Under the pieces are notes generated by a model. It did not search any database, was not told the DNA's origin, and worked only from the letters and a program-made list of their open reading frames with translations. The position numbers and the translations under genes are program-made. A stretch of 64,000 bases of DNA from Juglans regia (taxonomy: Eukaryota > Streptophyta > Magnoliopsida > Fagales > Juglandaceae), in the NCBI RefSeq assembly GCF_001411555.2, contig NC_049901.1, positions 30,072,333-30,136,332 of the forward strand, given 5' to 3'. Of the stretch, positions 9,186 to 22,082 are shown piece after piece (position 1 is the stretch's first letter; the number at the start of each line of letters is the position of its first letter).

Positions 9186-12100
9186 AGGAGTCACAAGTGC
9201 GATAGCATTTCAGACTCTGTGGTCCGAAGGTGTGACAATAGGATGCATTTCGCAAGGCAAGGATCTGGTTCTCAAGGTTATTTCATGAGGCAGGCTTCCA
9301 TTGAAGAGGTGTTTTCAAATTTCTTACTCTCCATTTTGTTGTATAAACTTTCGATGACCTGAGTTGTGTTTTTGTTATGTTTTTCCAGGTCACTTCAGCA
9401 GAGTCTGATGTGCCTCACAAATCCTCTGGATATGAGAGCTCTTATAATATTTTTGAAGCACCATTATTTTCTGGACCCAAGAGGAAAGAACCGAATTCGG
9501 CACACACTGGTCAACCTATGGTGCAAGGTTGCATATTGACCATGAATGAGACTCCCAAGTTTTCTAGACCAAGTGGAAGAAGGAAGTTGCATGATGAGAA
9601 GAGAATACACTCTTCTGAATCTGAGGGTTAGTAGCTAAGGATCTCTTACTGCTTTAGCATTTAATAGCATTAGAATGTAGCATTGGCTTGTAAATATATA
9701 TGCAGTGGAGACATGGTTGTTTACTGCTTGTTCTTTTAAAGATGAGCAGGCTGGCAATCGGTATGATCAATTTTCAGATCAAATCTTTGGTCCTCATACC
9801 CTCTAAATAGCTAGCTTCACCATGAGTCTATGACCTAAAATTTTCTTATTGCCTAGCAATACTTTATTTTTAATATAAAATAAGGTGATACTTGTTTTTA
9901 ATTACAAAAGAGGAGGGGTCTTTGCCACTGCAGCACTAGGGGCAAAGCATTGGTCGAGAGATGGTGGTGCTTCTCCTCCAGGTAGAAGATGCTACCCGTT
10001 TCGCCAAGTCTTGCACTATAATGTTTGCACTATGTGGAAATTGGCATATTTTCCATTTATGATTTGGTGAACACTCATTCTGATCGGCTGAATGATGGGA
10101 GGATCTGCCAGTCACAATTGAGGAAGGGGTTGGCTGGTGTTTTGAAGATGATATCTTAGTCACCATCAAGGATAACTTTTTGAAGTTACAACTTTTGTGC
10201 TTCGAAAGCTACTAGGAGCACTGCAATTGGTTCACTAGTGGTTGGATTAGTGGTTATGATGTGACAAGTGCAATGATGGAATATGGTTCCAGAAGAGTTG
10301 TCGGTAGAATGCAACTGAAATTAAGTGGTCCTTCCTATTTAGTTTTCTTTTGTCTTTTTAAAGCTTGATTGCTTCTTCTAACATAAAATAACCTTCAGTA
10401 GAATTTGAAGAACAAATAAGGATTGTTAAGATATAATCAAATAACTAAATTTACCTGTTCTCATTAGCTTAAACTTTTGGGATAAGTGGTGACTTAAAAA
10501 GGATGTGGTTTCTTTATTTTCAATTTCAATTGGAGTGCATGATTCTTTACATTAGCCTTACCAGTGGATTTTTTATCTTTCCTTTTTCATGCAGGAATTG
10601 AGTGGACACCCAGGATGGACATTGCAGAATCAGGACGCAATTATGTTATGATGGTAGAAATTCCAGGCGTCAATACCAATGACATAAGAGTGGAGGTTGA
10701 TGACCAAAAGTGAGATGTATTCTCTTCTTTAAAGGCAAATGGTTATTTTAAAGTATCAATTGGCTCAAATACTGACACTAGCAAAGAATGGTGAATGTAA
10801 TCATTTATGTAGTACTGCCCTGTTTGCACACTCCTGATTTGTTTGGCGAAGTCTGTGACCAATATCTCAATCTGGAATTTGAACATTTGAAATTGATCTA
10901 ATAAGAAGAATGCGACTTAATGACAGGTTAGCTGTAAGGGGTATACGGTCAACCCAGGACTGGAAAGTGGCAGGTTGTTCAAATGGTTCAATCTCCTCGT
11001 ATCACAAAAGAGAAATTTCACGAGGACCATACCAGGTCGTTTGGCCGCTTCCTGCTGGTGTCAACAAAGATGGTATCTCAGCTGAGTTTTTGTAAGTCAT
11101 AGCTTTATATCCATGCATTTGTTCTACTCGAAGGATGGACTGCAGATATTATGATTAGCTGCAAAATTATGTCACATTTGCTCTGTATGGCATTGCATAT
11201 CTTCAAACACGTTTGGCACATGCGAAATACGATGAGAAAAATGTTTTGCTTTATAAATCGGTATTTATATTAGAAATGAATGGAGTGTGATCCTTATATA
11301 TAACTATAGTGGAAAGTTTTATAAATCTTTAGATCATTAGTGGAATTTTTAATTTGATATTTAACTATAAAAATGTTACATTCTTTATGTTACATTCTTT
11401 AAATGTTTTAACAGGGGCTGCTTGTAATTGGATTGAACATTAACCCTGTATTGTCAAAGAGCATATCTAGAACTACATGCATAAAGATAATAGCTATGAC
11501 AATGATCGAGGGATTTTGGGTGAAATGAAACAAACTAATAAAAGGGAAGGGCTTTCATTAGTGTAGAAGGAGTTGACTATTATTTTTAAAAGTCTTCTGG
11601 ATCAACCACACAAGACCTGATTGTGATAATATAAAAAATAAAAAAATCGTGGTTATCTTTATGAAGAGAATATTTATCGTCCATATAAGGCCAAGATATT
11701 GAATTTACAGTACACAACATACAAATAATTAAACTGAAAGGCGGAAGAAATTGTATTAAGGAAGAAGTAGGCAATGAGATGTTCTAATGCGGATTGTATA
11801 GTTTCTCCCATGTGTTTATCTTGCTGAATTACTCAAAGAACTCAGTTGCCAAAGCTATCAGCATGCAGGGAGTTCTTAATTCTTCTAGTCCCCGGTTGGA
11901 TGGACGGGTACCCACTCTCTTCACCAGTATTCTAAGTTCTTGACTCTATTGATGAATAACAGTTTGACCTATTAATCTTCCATTAGAATCTTAAGCTGGA
12001 AACTTCAGTCAGTGTTCCTAGCCAAATTTCATCTTAATAAAATGTTTTAAAGTCAGTTTATGTTGCTCCTAATATATATATATATATATATAAGCTTAAA

Positions 12101-12536
12101 TTGTTTATATGAATTTCATATGTTGGTCATAGTAATTTATATAGCTATTAGTTTCCTGTTGCCTTCATTTACTACTTCATGAATGTGATGCACTATAGAA
12201 AATAACATATATCATTTAGCATCTTTAGGCTAACATAACTAACTATTTTGGTTTTCTACCAGCAGTTTTAACCATAATTGTTTGAACATCCACATGCATA
12301 CTTGACACAACCGATATTTGGGTCAGGGTGACCCTTGAATCTATAAGATTTACTGTGCTTTCCAGCCTAGTCAATGCACTCCCATGTCATTAAATAAAAA
12401 AGTAAATAAAGGACTGGCAGTGTTGTAATTCAGAATGAGTACTATTTTGACATTATTTCACACACAAGGAGCTAATCTTCATGATTTTGTTTGCTGCAGG
12501 AATGGATTTCTAGAGATTATTATTCCCAAGCTATGA
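9186..12536 (+). CDS. HSP20-like (alpha-crystallin domain) protein, 3' five exons
   Basis: I place exons at 9186-9308, 9389-9626, 10595-10709, 10927-11091 and 12500-12536 (stop TGA), all with GT-AG introns and consistent phases (0, 1, 2, 2). They encode 225 residues. Residues ~1-120 are a basic, Ser-rich extension with no known fold. Residues ~120-225 form the alpha-crystallin domain: EWTPRMDIAESGRNYVMMVE, then IPGVNTNDIRVEVDDQK, then WPLPAGVNKDGISAEF, and finally LNGFLEIIIPKL, the equivalent of the family's A-x-L-x-N-G-V-L-x-I. There is no C-terminal I-x-I tail, so oligomerisation may differ from classic small heat-shock proteins. The N-extended form recalls the Arabidopsis IDM2/IDM3 type (DNA demethylation complexes), but that is only an inference. 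The N-terminus is missing; a duplicate first exon is at 215-328. Confidence 0.85.
12072..12092. repeat. (AT)n microsatellite
   Basis: A perfect AT run of about ten units inside the last intron of the HSP20-like gene. Confidence 0.85.
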
Positions 12537-13888
12537 GATGATTGTTGGGAAGAAGGATGCATTCTATGAGTATACAAATACTTAGTTTGTAAGCTATCCA
12601 TGTTCATTGTCTTGAACATATGTGTTGTATACATGTACATGTAAGCAGTTCAACTCTCATAGCGTCGTTTAAGTAGTTTATTGTTGAAAAACAGGAGGGA
12701 TGTTGTGTTACGCACAGACAAAATTCTACTTATAGAACTTTCATCTTACCGCTCTTATTTTCCCCTACAAATTGAGTTACACCGGACCATTGAAAATTTT
12801 ACGTAAGAAAATGCAAGGATTGGTCTAGTTTTGATAATACTCTTGTGAGAGTGACTGTTGACGCATTTCTTTTCGAACATCGGAACCCATCAATATAGTT
12901 GAATGGCCCGCGATGATGGCTTGAGTATTGATACGGTGCTATGATATTTGTCGTTGAAATAAAAATTTATTAAGCATATAAAATATAAATAAGGAGAGAG
13001 AGATTTACATGGTCTGGTATAAAGTCGGAGTCCACGGATCATTTGAGGGTGAAATTTACTATATTTGTTGATTTTACAGTTTTTCATGGCCTCCCATAAC
13101 TCAATATAATAGAATAAATAAGATTGAATGGAGGTTAAAAAAGATGCTTTCTTCCTGATAACAGCTGTCAGCAGTTGTTAATGTAAGAAATGACGATAAT
13201 GCATAAACTTCAAGTAAACGAAAGGAAAATCACGTTTATCATAAGTATACCGAGGTACCAACCTCTAGGCAAAATAAAGTAACCATGATTCATTGTAAAC
13301 AACATTGAAGACCCAGTGCCCAAATCATACGATTTCCAAGACCCTAGGTTCATCGTAAACATCACCGAGCACCTAGTGCCCAGATCAACATAATATATCC
13401 TTTACTGGACCCAGGCCCAAATCAACACTTGAAATCACTTAACCAGCCATATCTGTTTATTAATGTCTACACACTACGGCTCCCCATAAGCTGGTCGTAC
13501 ACACATCCTAACTCCCTTTGCGGGTAACGACATCGCATATGACTTTGTAACAAGTAAAACCAAGTTTTGCACCCGACTTGCTCTTGGCCAAGTGTCCTCT
13601 ACTCAGTAGAGAGGCAACAACATCGACTTGAGAGTGTTACCATTTCACCTGATCTCTTTGTCACCCAGTGATAATCTAGGGGATGTTACTCAATTCTTAA
13701 GTACAGTATCTAAAGAAGCTCTAACGAGATAAGGCCACATCTCAGTTTGGGGTCAAAATCCACTAAACACCCAAAACTCACCTTAATACCAAAAGGTAAG
13801 AACTTTGAAAGAGTACATCAAAGTAATTAATAATTTGTAATAAGAAAACATGCAAGTGGGAAAAATCATGAGAAATTCATAGACATTA
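12537..13888. other. 3' flank of the HSP20-like gene, no further gene
   Basis: This presumably begins with the 3' UTR. It is AT-rich with no ORF worth calling. 13289-13388 holds two ~40-bp related segments 60 bp apart ('ttcatyrtaaac', then 'agtgccca'). It ends in CATTA (13884-13888), the target site of the outermost giant LTR. Confidence 0.55.
13289..13388. repeat. Two-copy 60-bp imperfect tandem repeat
   Basis: The segment beginning 'ttcattgtaaacaacattg' recurs 60 bp later as 'ttcatcgtaaacatcaccg'. Each is followed by a similar 'cc[ct]agtgccca.atca' block. Confidence 0.6.
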
Positions 13889-14447
13889 TGTAATGAACGA
13901 ATAGAAATTCGATAGAAGAATTTCTTTAGACCTTAGAAACTTCTTGAATCAAGCGATTAATTAGGTTTTAGTCAGTTAGTGTACTCGAATTCCAATCCAC
14001 TATGGAGATAGAATTTTCCTTTCTATCTAATTAAGGCACTTAGGAGTATAATTTTACAAAATAATTGCACTATTAGACTCGTATGAATACTTAAGATTTT
14101 ATGGTGTAATAAAAAGTTTTAAATTTTTTGGGTGAATAGTAACCCTACAGGAGAGTGCTACGTGACAATCTATTTCAAACAGCTATCAAATCTCCATGTA
14201 GGATCTCCAAATATACTTAGGATCACTAGAAAACTTTTTCTTGGACATATGGCATAATCCTAGCTATTCACTTGGAAATCTTATGACATTTGTCAAGAGG
14301 AGTACAAGTGTGTAAGTGATGGAGTGTGAATCAAGTTTGTCATCATGCTCTCTTACACCATTCACTATTCCATCAAACCAAACACTATTTAACCAACCAA
14401 AAGAAGGTTTCAAATCTAATGAAACCCCAAATATTTTTAGGCAAACC

Positions 14448-14503
14448 GAAACCCTAAACCCTTTCTGGAAGCTAAAACCCTAAATCCTCCCAAAACCCTA
14501 AAC
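14448..14503 (+). promoter_or_regulatory. Cluster of telo-box motifs in the LTR
   Basis: Three AAACCCTAAA-type motifs occur within 56 bp. Similar motifs occur at the same place in the inner LTRs (near 15365-15410, 18898-18932, 25732-25763) and in the related LTR at 34194-34228. Telo-boxes bind TRB-family Myb proteins in plants and often lie near transcription starts. Activity here is inferred, not shown. Confidence 0.4.
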
Positions 14504-17500
14504 ATGGTTGGCTTGTAACTAAGTGTTTTCCCACTTGGTTAAGTCACTTCCACAAGCAACCAACCACTCAAGTACACACTCTTACACTTTCATCCACTCT
14601 CTTACACCTTGGTAATTATATTTGACCAAGAAAATTAGATTGAAATTGTAACAACCCGCTAGAAATTCATTGGTGGAATTTCTATTGACTTTAGAAATCT
14701 CGTGAAACCCCCATAAATTTTACAAATTGACCAATTGCATAGGTTTTAGTCTGTCAACATAGTCAGTATTATCACTCAATATGGTGCTAAATATATGAGT
14801 TTTATTTATTTGAGATAGTTAGAAGTGTCATAATGTATTATGGTCTACACCATTAAACTCAGTTGATTATTTAGGATTTTATGGCACAATAAGTTTATTT
14901 TCATATTTTCGGACAAAACGCCTGTTTGAAACTATGAAATTATTTTTAGGGACACTTCGAGGTTGAATTTCGGTAAACGATTTTCACTGTAGGTTAATAT
15001 GAATATTTAGGAATTTTTAGTGCGAAGTTTATGATTCACTTTTTCGAAGTGAATAATAACTTCGGTAAGCGTATCAATTGCAGTGTTTCAAAATCACAGT
15101 GTGGAATGTCCAAATTAGATTGGAGAAGTTTTATTTGGATACTTGGCAAGATCTTAGCCAAACTTAGTGAATAATATTAGACACTTGGCACCATGAGGAT
15201 CGTTTGTTGGATTTGAAGGAATCAATGTGTGAGATCATGCCACCTAAGCAAACTTTGTTTGATCTGATCAACCAAATTGTGCCAGACCAAAGAGGTTTTC
15301 AATCCTAGTGAAATCCTAAATGATGGGAGTTCAATTGAAAGCACAAAAGCATGGTTGAAATCGGAACCCTAAACGGTTTTCCCAAACCCTAAAGTTGGCC
15401 TCTAAACCCTTTCTAATCCGATTTCTAGTATTGTGTTTAATCACTTGATTAAATCACTTCCACATGCTATTAATCCTTCAAATTTGTGTTAGAACGTCAT
15501 TATCCAACCTTGTAACCTTGAAAAATTGATTGGGCCAAGTGATATTGGATTTGGGCTTGATAGCAACTCAAACCCTCTTTAAACCCCAAAATTTAGGCCC
15601 ATTCGGTTTAGACCCATTAAGGCCCACGAAATTGGTCACCATTAGCATTGCTTCATGGCTAAGTTTTGTACCCCCACTTGGCTGGCTAGGTCTTTACGAA
15701 GAAGGGCCTAGAAGGTTCTTGAAATACAAAGCTAAAGGGCCACCTCACTCTTTCACTCTTACACTCCACCTTGAGAAAAGATCTTGGACTGATTTTTATG
15801 AGAAGAAAAGGGCAACACTCAAGCTTCCTTTTAGTCTTATCACTTTCCATAACTTGTGTAAGAGGCTCTCCAGTTCACTTCCCATGAAAAGCAACCGTCC
15901 TTTACACTTTTCCTTCGTAGAACACGAAAGACACTCTCGGGCAGTTTTCTTACCTCTTTTGAACGCCTGTTTCGAAGCTTTTGTAAGTGTTTTCTCGCCA
16001 AGTTTCCTTCATAAAAGTTGTTTTTTTTGGAGTCTAGTTTATGTGAATATCTTATTTATTCCATTGGGAGATCATTTGATTGGAAAAAGTTGTTTATAAC
16101 CCAGAAAGGTCATTCTGGGCAATAAACTGGAGAGTGTGTTCTTTTTTGGAGTTTTTGACCAAGCTAATGATTAGATCTTGGTCCGAAACTTTTATGGAGT
16201 ACTGTTAACATGTGTATATGATTATTGGTTGAGGATTTGTTGCATAATTAAAAGTTTTAGTAAAATATTTTCTTAGGTCTAGAAACTTAGAAACTGGAAG
16301 AGGAAAAACAGTTTCTGTTTTGAGAAAGTTTAAATCTTTGATGGTTTAAGTTTATTCCAATGGCTTTGATATTTTTATTGGAAGATCCTAAGCCTCTTAT
16401 ATACATGTAAGAATGTTATTTTGAAGATATTTGATGTTAGTTTCGAAGATATAAAATTTTATGCAATGAGATAGACGGTTAGGCCAAAGTGATGATGTTC
16501 TTGGCTAAATTTATGTTTTGGGTGATGTTTAACCATGTGATCTTGAGTTTGATGCTTGGATATGTTTTAGGACACCTTTTTAAACCATGTGATGTTTTGG
16601 TTTGAAGATCACTTCTTTGTAAGTCATGGATCAAGAGTTTGATCAAAACAAGTTAGAAACAAAATTCTGTTTTGAACTTAAAAGAAAACCCGAAAAGTTC
16701 AAGTATGGTTTTAGTGATTTTGATGACTTTTGTTCATGATTCAAAACATGATTATTCTTAGGAATATGTTATGAGTATAGTAGAAGAAAAATTTTGGTTT
16801 AATCATGAATTTTGAGATTTGAAAGAATTATAACAAAAATCAAAGGAAATAGCCTTTGTAAATTTCGGCCCTATAGAGTTTTAATAGTTGTGTTTAGTTT
16901 TAAATTTTTCTGAATTGATATTTGAACTTAGGACAAAATCTACATAAGGTATGTAAATTTTGGTGATTTTTGGAGTTAGGATGCAAAATCCTTAAGTTAG
17001 GGGTAAAATTGTAATTTTACTCTAAGTTGATATTTTTCCATATTCCTAATTGTTAGTGATTAACTTCTAATTTTTAGAAATCACTACTTTCAATTTCTCA
17101 TGATCGCACTTGAGTTTTGTCTAGAAGCGCGAAGATCGAAGTAAGTTAGCTTTTAACTTACTATCAGTTTAATGTGTATGAGTGATAAGTAAGTGAACTA
17201 AATTGTATGTATGCATGTTATCATATGTGCCATGCCAAGTCATTACATATTTATCTGTTACACATAATTTATTTTGTCATGAATTATTCATCTGTTACAC
17301 AAGATATTCTGTCACGTATTGCTATACATTACTATACATTGCAAGTATGTCATGTTAAGTTAAGTATGCCATGTATTACATGTATTTTATGTCACTTAAT
17401 ATTCGCTGTCACATGTTACACCATGTTAAGAAATATTGTCTGTTATATGGTATGCTATGTTACGAAATGTTGCATGTTACATGTATGCCATGTTATGAAA

Positions 17501-20500
17501 TGTTCTCTGTTATATTTATGTCTTGAAGTATGTCATGTCTGTCATCTTACGTTCATGTCACGTTATGCTACGTCAGGACTTCTGTCTTTTATGTCACGTT
17601 CATGTTACGTCACGTTACGAAATGTCATGTATGCTAGTTAAGTTATTCATGTCAATCACGACCCTAAGCGCTAGGATAAGGTAATATCCTAGTGGAACTC
17701 CTTTGTTCATGCTAGAGTATCTAAATAGGTGTGAAATTCTCTGGGTTGACGAAGTACAGTCAATAGGTTGCGAATGGGGCCTAATTAGCTGGTCACCGTA
17801 GTGCGCTAGGCACTAACGCCGATGGTGCCACATATTATGTTACGTGTGTCCACAGCAAGTGTGGCACAAACAAATAAGTCATGGGGCCACAACAACTGTG
17901 GAGCATACACTACGTGAGACACAACAATTGTGACACATAGAATACGTGGGGCCACAACAACTATGGATTACGTATTAACGCACTCATAGCTGGTATAGAC
18001 GCCTGTATTGTGATGCGGTAATCGGCAGGGACACACGACTCAAGGGGACCCGTGTAGCACCCATATAGTCACTTTATTAATTGAGTCTATTGAATAAGAT
18101 TCTAAATTCATGTATTTCATGTTCAAGTCACGTTTCACGTTATGTTATGTTCAAGTTTATGTTCACGCAATCATGATAATTGTAACAGCCCGCTAGAAAT
18201 TCATTGGCGGAATTTCTTTTGACTTTAGGACTCTCGTGAAAACCCCATAAGTTTTTACGAATCGACCTATTGCATAGGTTTTAGTCTGTCAACATAGTCA
18301 GTGTTATCACTCACTATGCTGCTAGAAATATGAGTTTTATTTATTTGAGGTGGTTAGAAGTGTCAGAATGCATTATGGTCTATGCCATTAGACTCGGTGG
18401 ATTATTTAGGATTTTATGGCACAATAGCCTATTTTCATAATTCCGGACGAAACGTCTGTTGAGAATTGTGAAATTATTTTTAGGGGCACTTCGAGGTTGA
18501 ATTTCGGTATAATATTTTCACTGTAGGTTAATATGAATATTTAGGAATTTTTAGTGTTAAGTTTATGATTCACTTTTTCGAAGTGAATAGTAACCTCGGT
18601 AAGCGCACCAATTGCAGTGTTTCGAAATCACAGTGTGGAATGTCCAAATTGGATTAGAGAAGTTTTATTTGGACACTTGGCAAGATCTTAGCCACACTTA
18701 GTGAATAATTTTAGACACTTGGCACCATAAGGAACGTTTGTTGGATTTGAAGGAATCAAGGTGTGAGATCATGTCGCTTAAGCAAAACTTTGTTTCATCT
18801 GCTCAACCAAATTGTGCCAGATCAAAGAGGTTTTCAATCCTAGTGAAATTCTAAATGGTGGGAATCCAATCGAAAGCCCAAAAGCATGGTTGAAATCGAA
18901 ACCCTAAACGGTTTCCCCAAAACCCTAAAGTTGGCCTCTAAACATTTTCTAATCCGATTTCTAGCATTGTGTTTAATCACTTGATTAAATCACTTCCACA
19001 TGCTATTAATCCTTCAAATTTGTGTTAGAACATCATTATCCAACCTTGTTAACCTTGAAAAATTGATTGGGCCAAGTGATATTGGATTTGGGCTTGATAG
19101 CAACCCAAACCCTCTTTAAACCCCAAATTTTAGGCCCATTCGGTTTAGGCCCTTTAAGGCCCACGAATTTGGTCACCATAGGATTGCTTCATGGCTAAGT
19201 TTTGTACCCCCACTTGGCTGGCCAGATCTGTACAAGAAGAGCCTAGAAGGTTCTTGAAAGACATAGCTAAAGGGCCACCTCACTCATTCACTCTTACACT
19301 CCACCTTAAGAAAAGATCTTGGTCTGATTTTTATGAGAAGAAAAGGCCAACACTCAACCATTCCTTCAGTCCTATCACTTTACATAGCTTGTGTAAGAAG
19401 CTCTTCAGTCCACTTCCCACGAAAAAGCAACTCTCCTTTACACTTTTCCTTCATAGAACACAAAAGACACTCTCGGACAGTTTTTCGTACCTCTTTTGAA
19501 TGCCTGTTTCGAAGCTTTTGTAAGTGTTTCCTCGCAACGTTACCTTCATGAAAGTTGTTTCTTTTGGAGTCTAGTTTACATGGATATCTTATTTGTTCCA
19601 TTTGGAGATCATTTGATTGGTAAAAAGTTGTTTAGACCCCAGAAAGGTCATTCTGGGCGATAAACTGGAGAGTGTGTTATATTTCGGAGTTTTTGACCAA
19701 GCTAATGAATAGATCTTGGTCCGAAATTTTTATGGAGTACTGCTAACATGTGTATATGATTATTTGTTGAGGATTTGTTGCATGATTAAAAGTTTTGGTG
19801 AAATATTTTCTTAGGTCTAGAAACTTAGAAACTGGAAGAGGAAAAACAGTTTCTGTTTTGAGAAAGTTTAAATCTTTTATGGTTTAATCTTATTCCAATG
19901 GCTTTGATATTTTTATTGGAAGATCCTAAGCATCTTATATACATGTTAGAATGTTATTTTGAAGATATTTGATGTTAGTTTCGAACATATGAAATTTTAT
20001 GGAAGGAGATATTCGGTTAGGCCAAAGTGATGATGTTCTTGGCTAAATTTATGTTTTGGTTGATGTTTACCCATGTGATCTTGAGTTTGAAGCTTGGATC
20101 TGTTTTAGGACACCTTTTTGAACCATGTGATGTTTTGGTTTGAAGATCACTTCTTTATAAGTCATGGATCAAGAGGTTGATCAAAACAAGTTAGAAACAA
20201 AATTCTGTTTTGAACTTTGAAGAGAAACCAAAAAGTTTCAAGTATGGTTTTAGTGATTTTGATGACTTTTGTTCATGATTCAAAACATGATTGTTCTTAA
20301 GAATATGTTATGAGTGTGGTAGAAGAAAAATTTTGGTTTAATCATGAGTTTCTAGATTTGAAAGAATTACAACAAAAAGCAAAGAAAATAGCCTTGTAAG
20401 CTTCGGCCATATAGAGTTTTGATGGTTGTGTTTAGTTTTAAATTTTTCTGAATTGATTTTTGAGCTTAGGACAAAATTTACATAAGGTATGTAAATTTTG

Positions 20501-20708
20501 GTGATTTATGGAGTTAGGATGCAAAATCCTTATGTTAGGGGTAAAATGGTCATTTTCCCACATGTAGAGGGTAAAATGGTAATTTTACTCTAAGTTGATA
20601 TTTTTCTATATTCCTAATTGTTAGTGATTAAGTTCTAATTTTTAGAAATCACTACTTTCAGTTTCCCGTGATCGCACTTGAGTTTTGTCTCGAAGCGCGA
20701 AGATCGAG

Positions 20709-20729
20709 GTAAGTTAGCTTTTAACTTAC
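20709..20729 (+). other. Conserved LTR stem-loop 3
   Basis: GTAAGTTA pairs with TAACTTAC around a 5-nt loop. It is present at the same place at 17141-17161, 27542-27562, 31927-31945, 36075-36095 and 63895-63915. The stem also opens with a splice-donor-like GTAAGT. Confidence 0.7.
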
Positions 20730-21319
20730 TATCAATTTAATGTGTATGTGTGATAAGTAAGGGAACTAAATTGTATGTATGCATGTTATCATATGTGCCA
20801 TGCCAAGTCATTTCATATTTATCTATTACACAGAATTTATTCTGTCATGAATTATTCATCTGTTACACAAGATATTCTGTCACGTATTGCTATACATGCT
20901 ATACATTGCAAGTATGTCATGTTAAGTATGCCATCTGTTACATGTATTTCTTGTCATGTAATATTCATTGTCACATGTTACGCCATGTTAAGAAATGTTG
21001 TCTGTTATATGGTATGCCATGTTACGAAATGTTGTATGTTACATGTATGACATGTTATGAAATGTTCTCTGTTACATTTATGTCTCGAAGTATGTCATGT
21101 CTGCCAGTTAAGTCATTCATGTCAATCACGACCCTAAGCGCTAGGATGGGGTAATATCCTAGTGGAACTCCTTTGTTCACGCTGGAGTGTCTAAATAGGT
21201 GTGAAATTCCCTGGGTTGACGAAGTACAGTCAACAGGTTGCGAATGGGGCCTAATTAGCTGGTCACCGGAGCGCGCCAGGCACTAACGCCGATGGTGCCA
21301 CACATTATGTTATGTGTGT

Positions 21320-21467
21320 CCACAGCAAGTGTGGCACAAACAGATAAGTCATGGGGCCACAACAACTGTGGAGCATGAAGTATGGGGCCACAACAACTGT
21401 GGAGCATACACTACGTGAGACACAGCAATTGTGACACGTAGAATACGTGGGGCCACAACAACTGTGG
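21320..21467 (+). repeat. Array of five small hairpins in the LTR
   Basis: Five motifs of the form CCACA-loop-TGTGG (one is CACA-loop-TGTG) are spaced 31-37 bp apart at about 21320, 21357, 21388, 21421 and 21453. The same array is at 28158-28305 and, reversed, at 63061-63208. The older copy at 17850-17966 has four units, one with a stem mismatch. Confidence 0.8.
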
Positions 21468-22022
21468 AGTACGTATTAACGCACTCACAGCTGGTATAGA
21501 AACCTGTGATGTGATGCGGTAATCGGCAGGGACACACGGCTCAAGGGGACCTGTGTAGCACCCATATGGTCACGTTAATGATTAAGTTTATTGAATAAGA
21601 TTCCAAGTTCAAGTCATGTTTCACGTTATGTTACGTTCAAGTTTACGTTCACGCAATCATGGTAATCCCATGAGACAAGAATATGTTTCAAGTTCATGTT
21701 ATGTTATATTCACATTCACGTTATGTTCCAAGTTCATGTTATGTTATGTTCACGTTTACGTTATGTTCCAAGTTCACATTTATGTTATGTTATGCTCAAG
21801 TTCAAGTTCAAATTATGCATGTTCATGTTTATGCTATGTTTCAAGTCCATGTTATGTTTCAAGTCACGTTCATGCTAAGCTTCAGTTTCAGTTTAAGTTA
21901 TGCCAGTTATGTTATGTTGTATGTCAAGTTATGCCATGATTACTTATGATTTGATTTTGCATTCATGCTTTTACTGCCATGCATGCATCATTAACCTGTG
22001 TGGAAGTTTCCTGTTAACTTGC

Positions 22023-22082
22023 TGAGATTTGTAATCAAATCTCACTGTGGTAGTCCCAACTACCATTCCCCCCGAATGGTAG
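22023..22082 (+). other. Conserved LTR double stem-loop (1 and 2)
   Basis: Stem 1 is TGAGATTTG/CAAATCTCA (22023-22044). Stem 2 is CTACCATTC/GAATGGTAG (22060-22082). The pair recurs at 28862-28921, 29644-29703, 32723-32780, 36430-36490 and, reversed, at 37903-37968 and 62423-62481. Base changes in diverged copies keep the pairing. Confidence 0.75.

Noticed and set aside
14448..14503. Telomeric repeat tract
   Set aside because: AAACCCT motifs are isolated and not tandem, and they sit at a fixed place in LTRs, so they are telo-boxes and not telomere sequence.
19191..19499. 102-codon ORF, identical in both LTRs (also 26024-26332)
   Set aside because: The two LTRs are nearly identical, so identity says nothing about selection. 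In the older copy at 15658 the same start runs into a frame change and stop within 16 codons. It has no recognisable domain.
21320..21467. CRISPR-like array of short repeats
   Set aside because: Units are 15-bp hairpins with similar, not unique, spacers inside a plant LTR. There are no cas genes and the host is eukaryotic.
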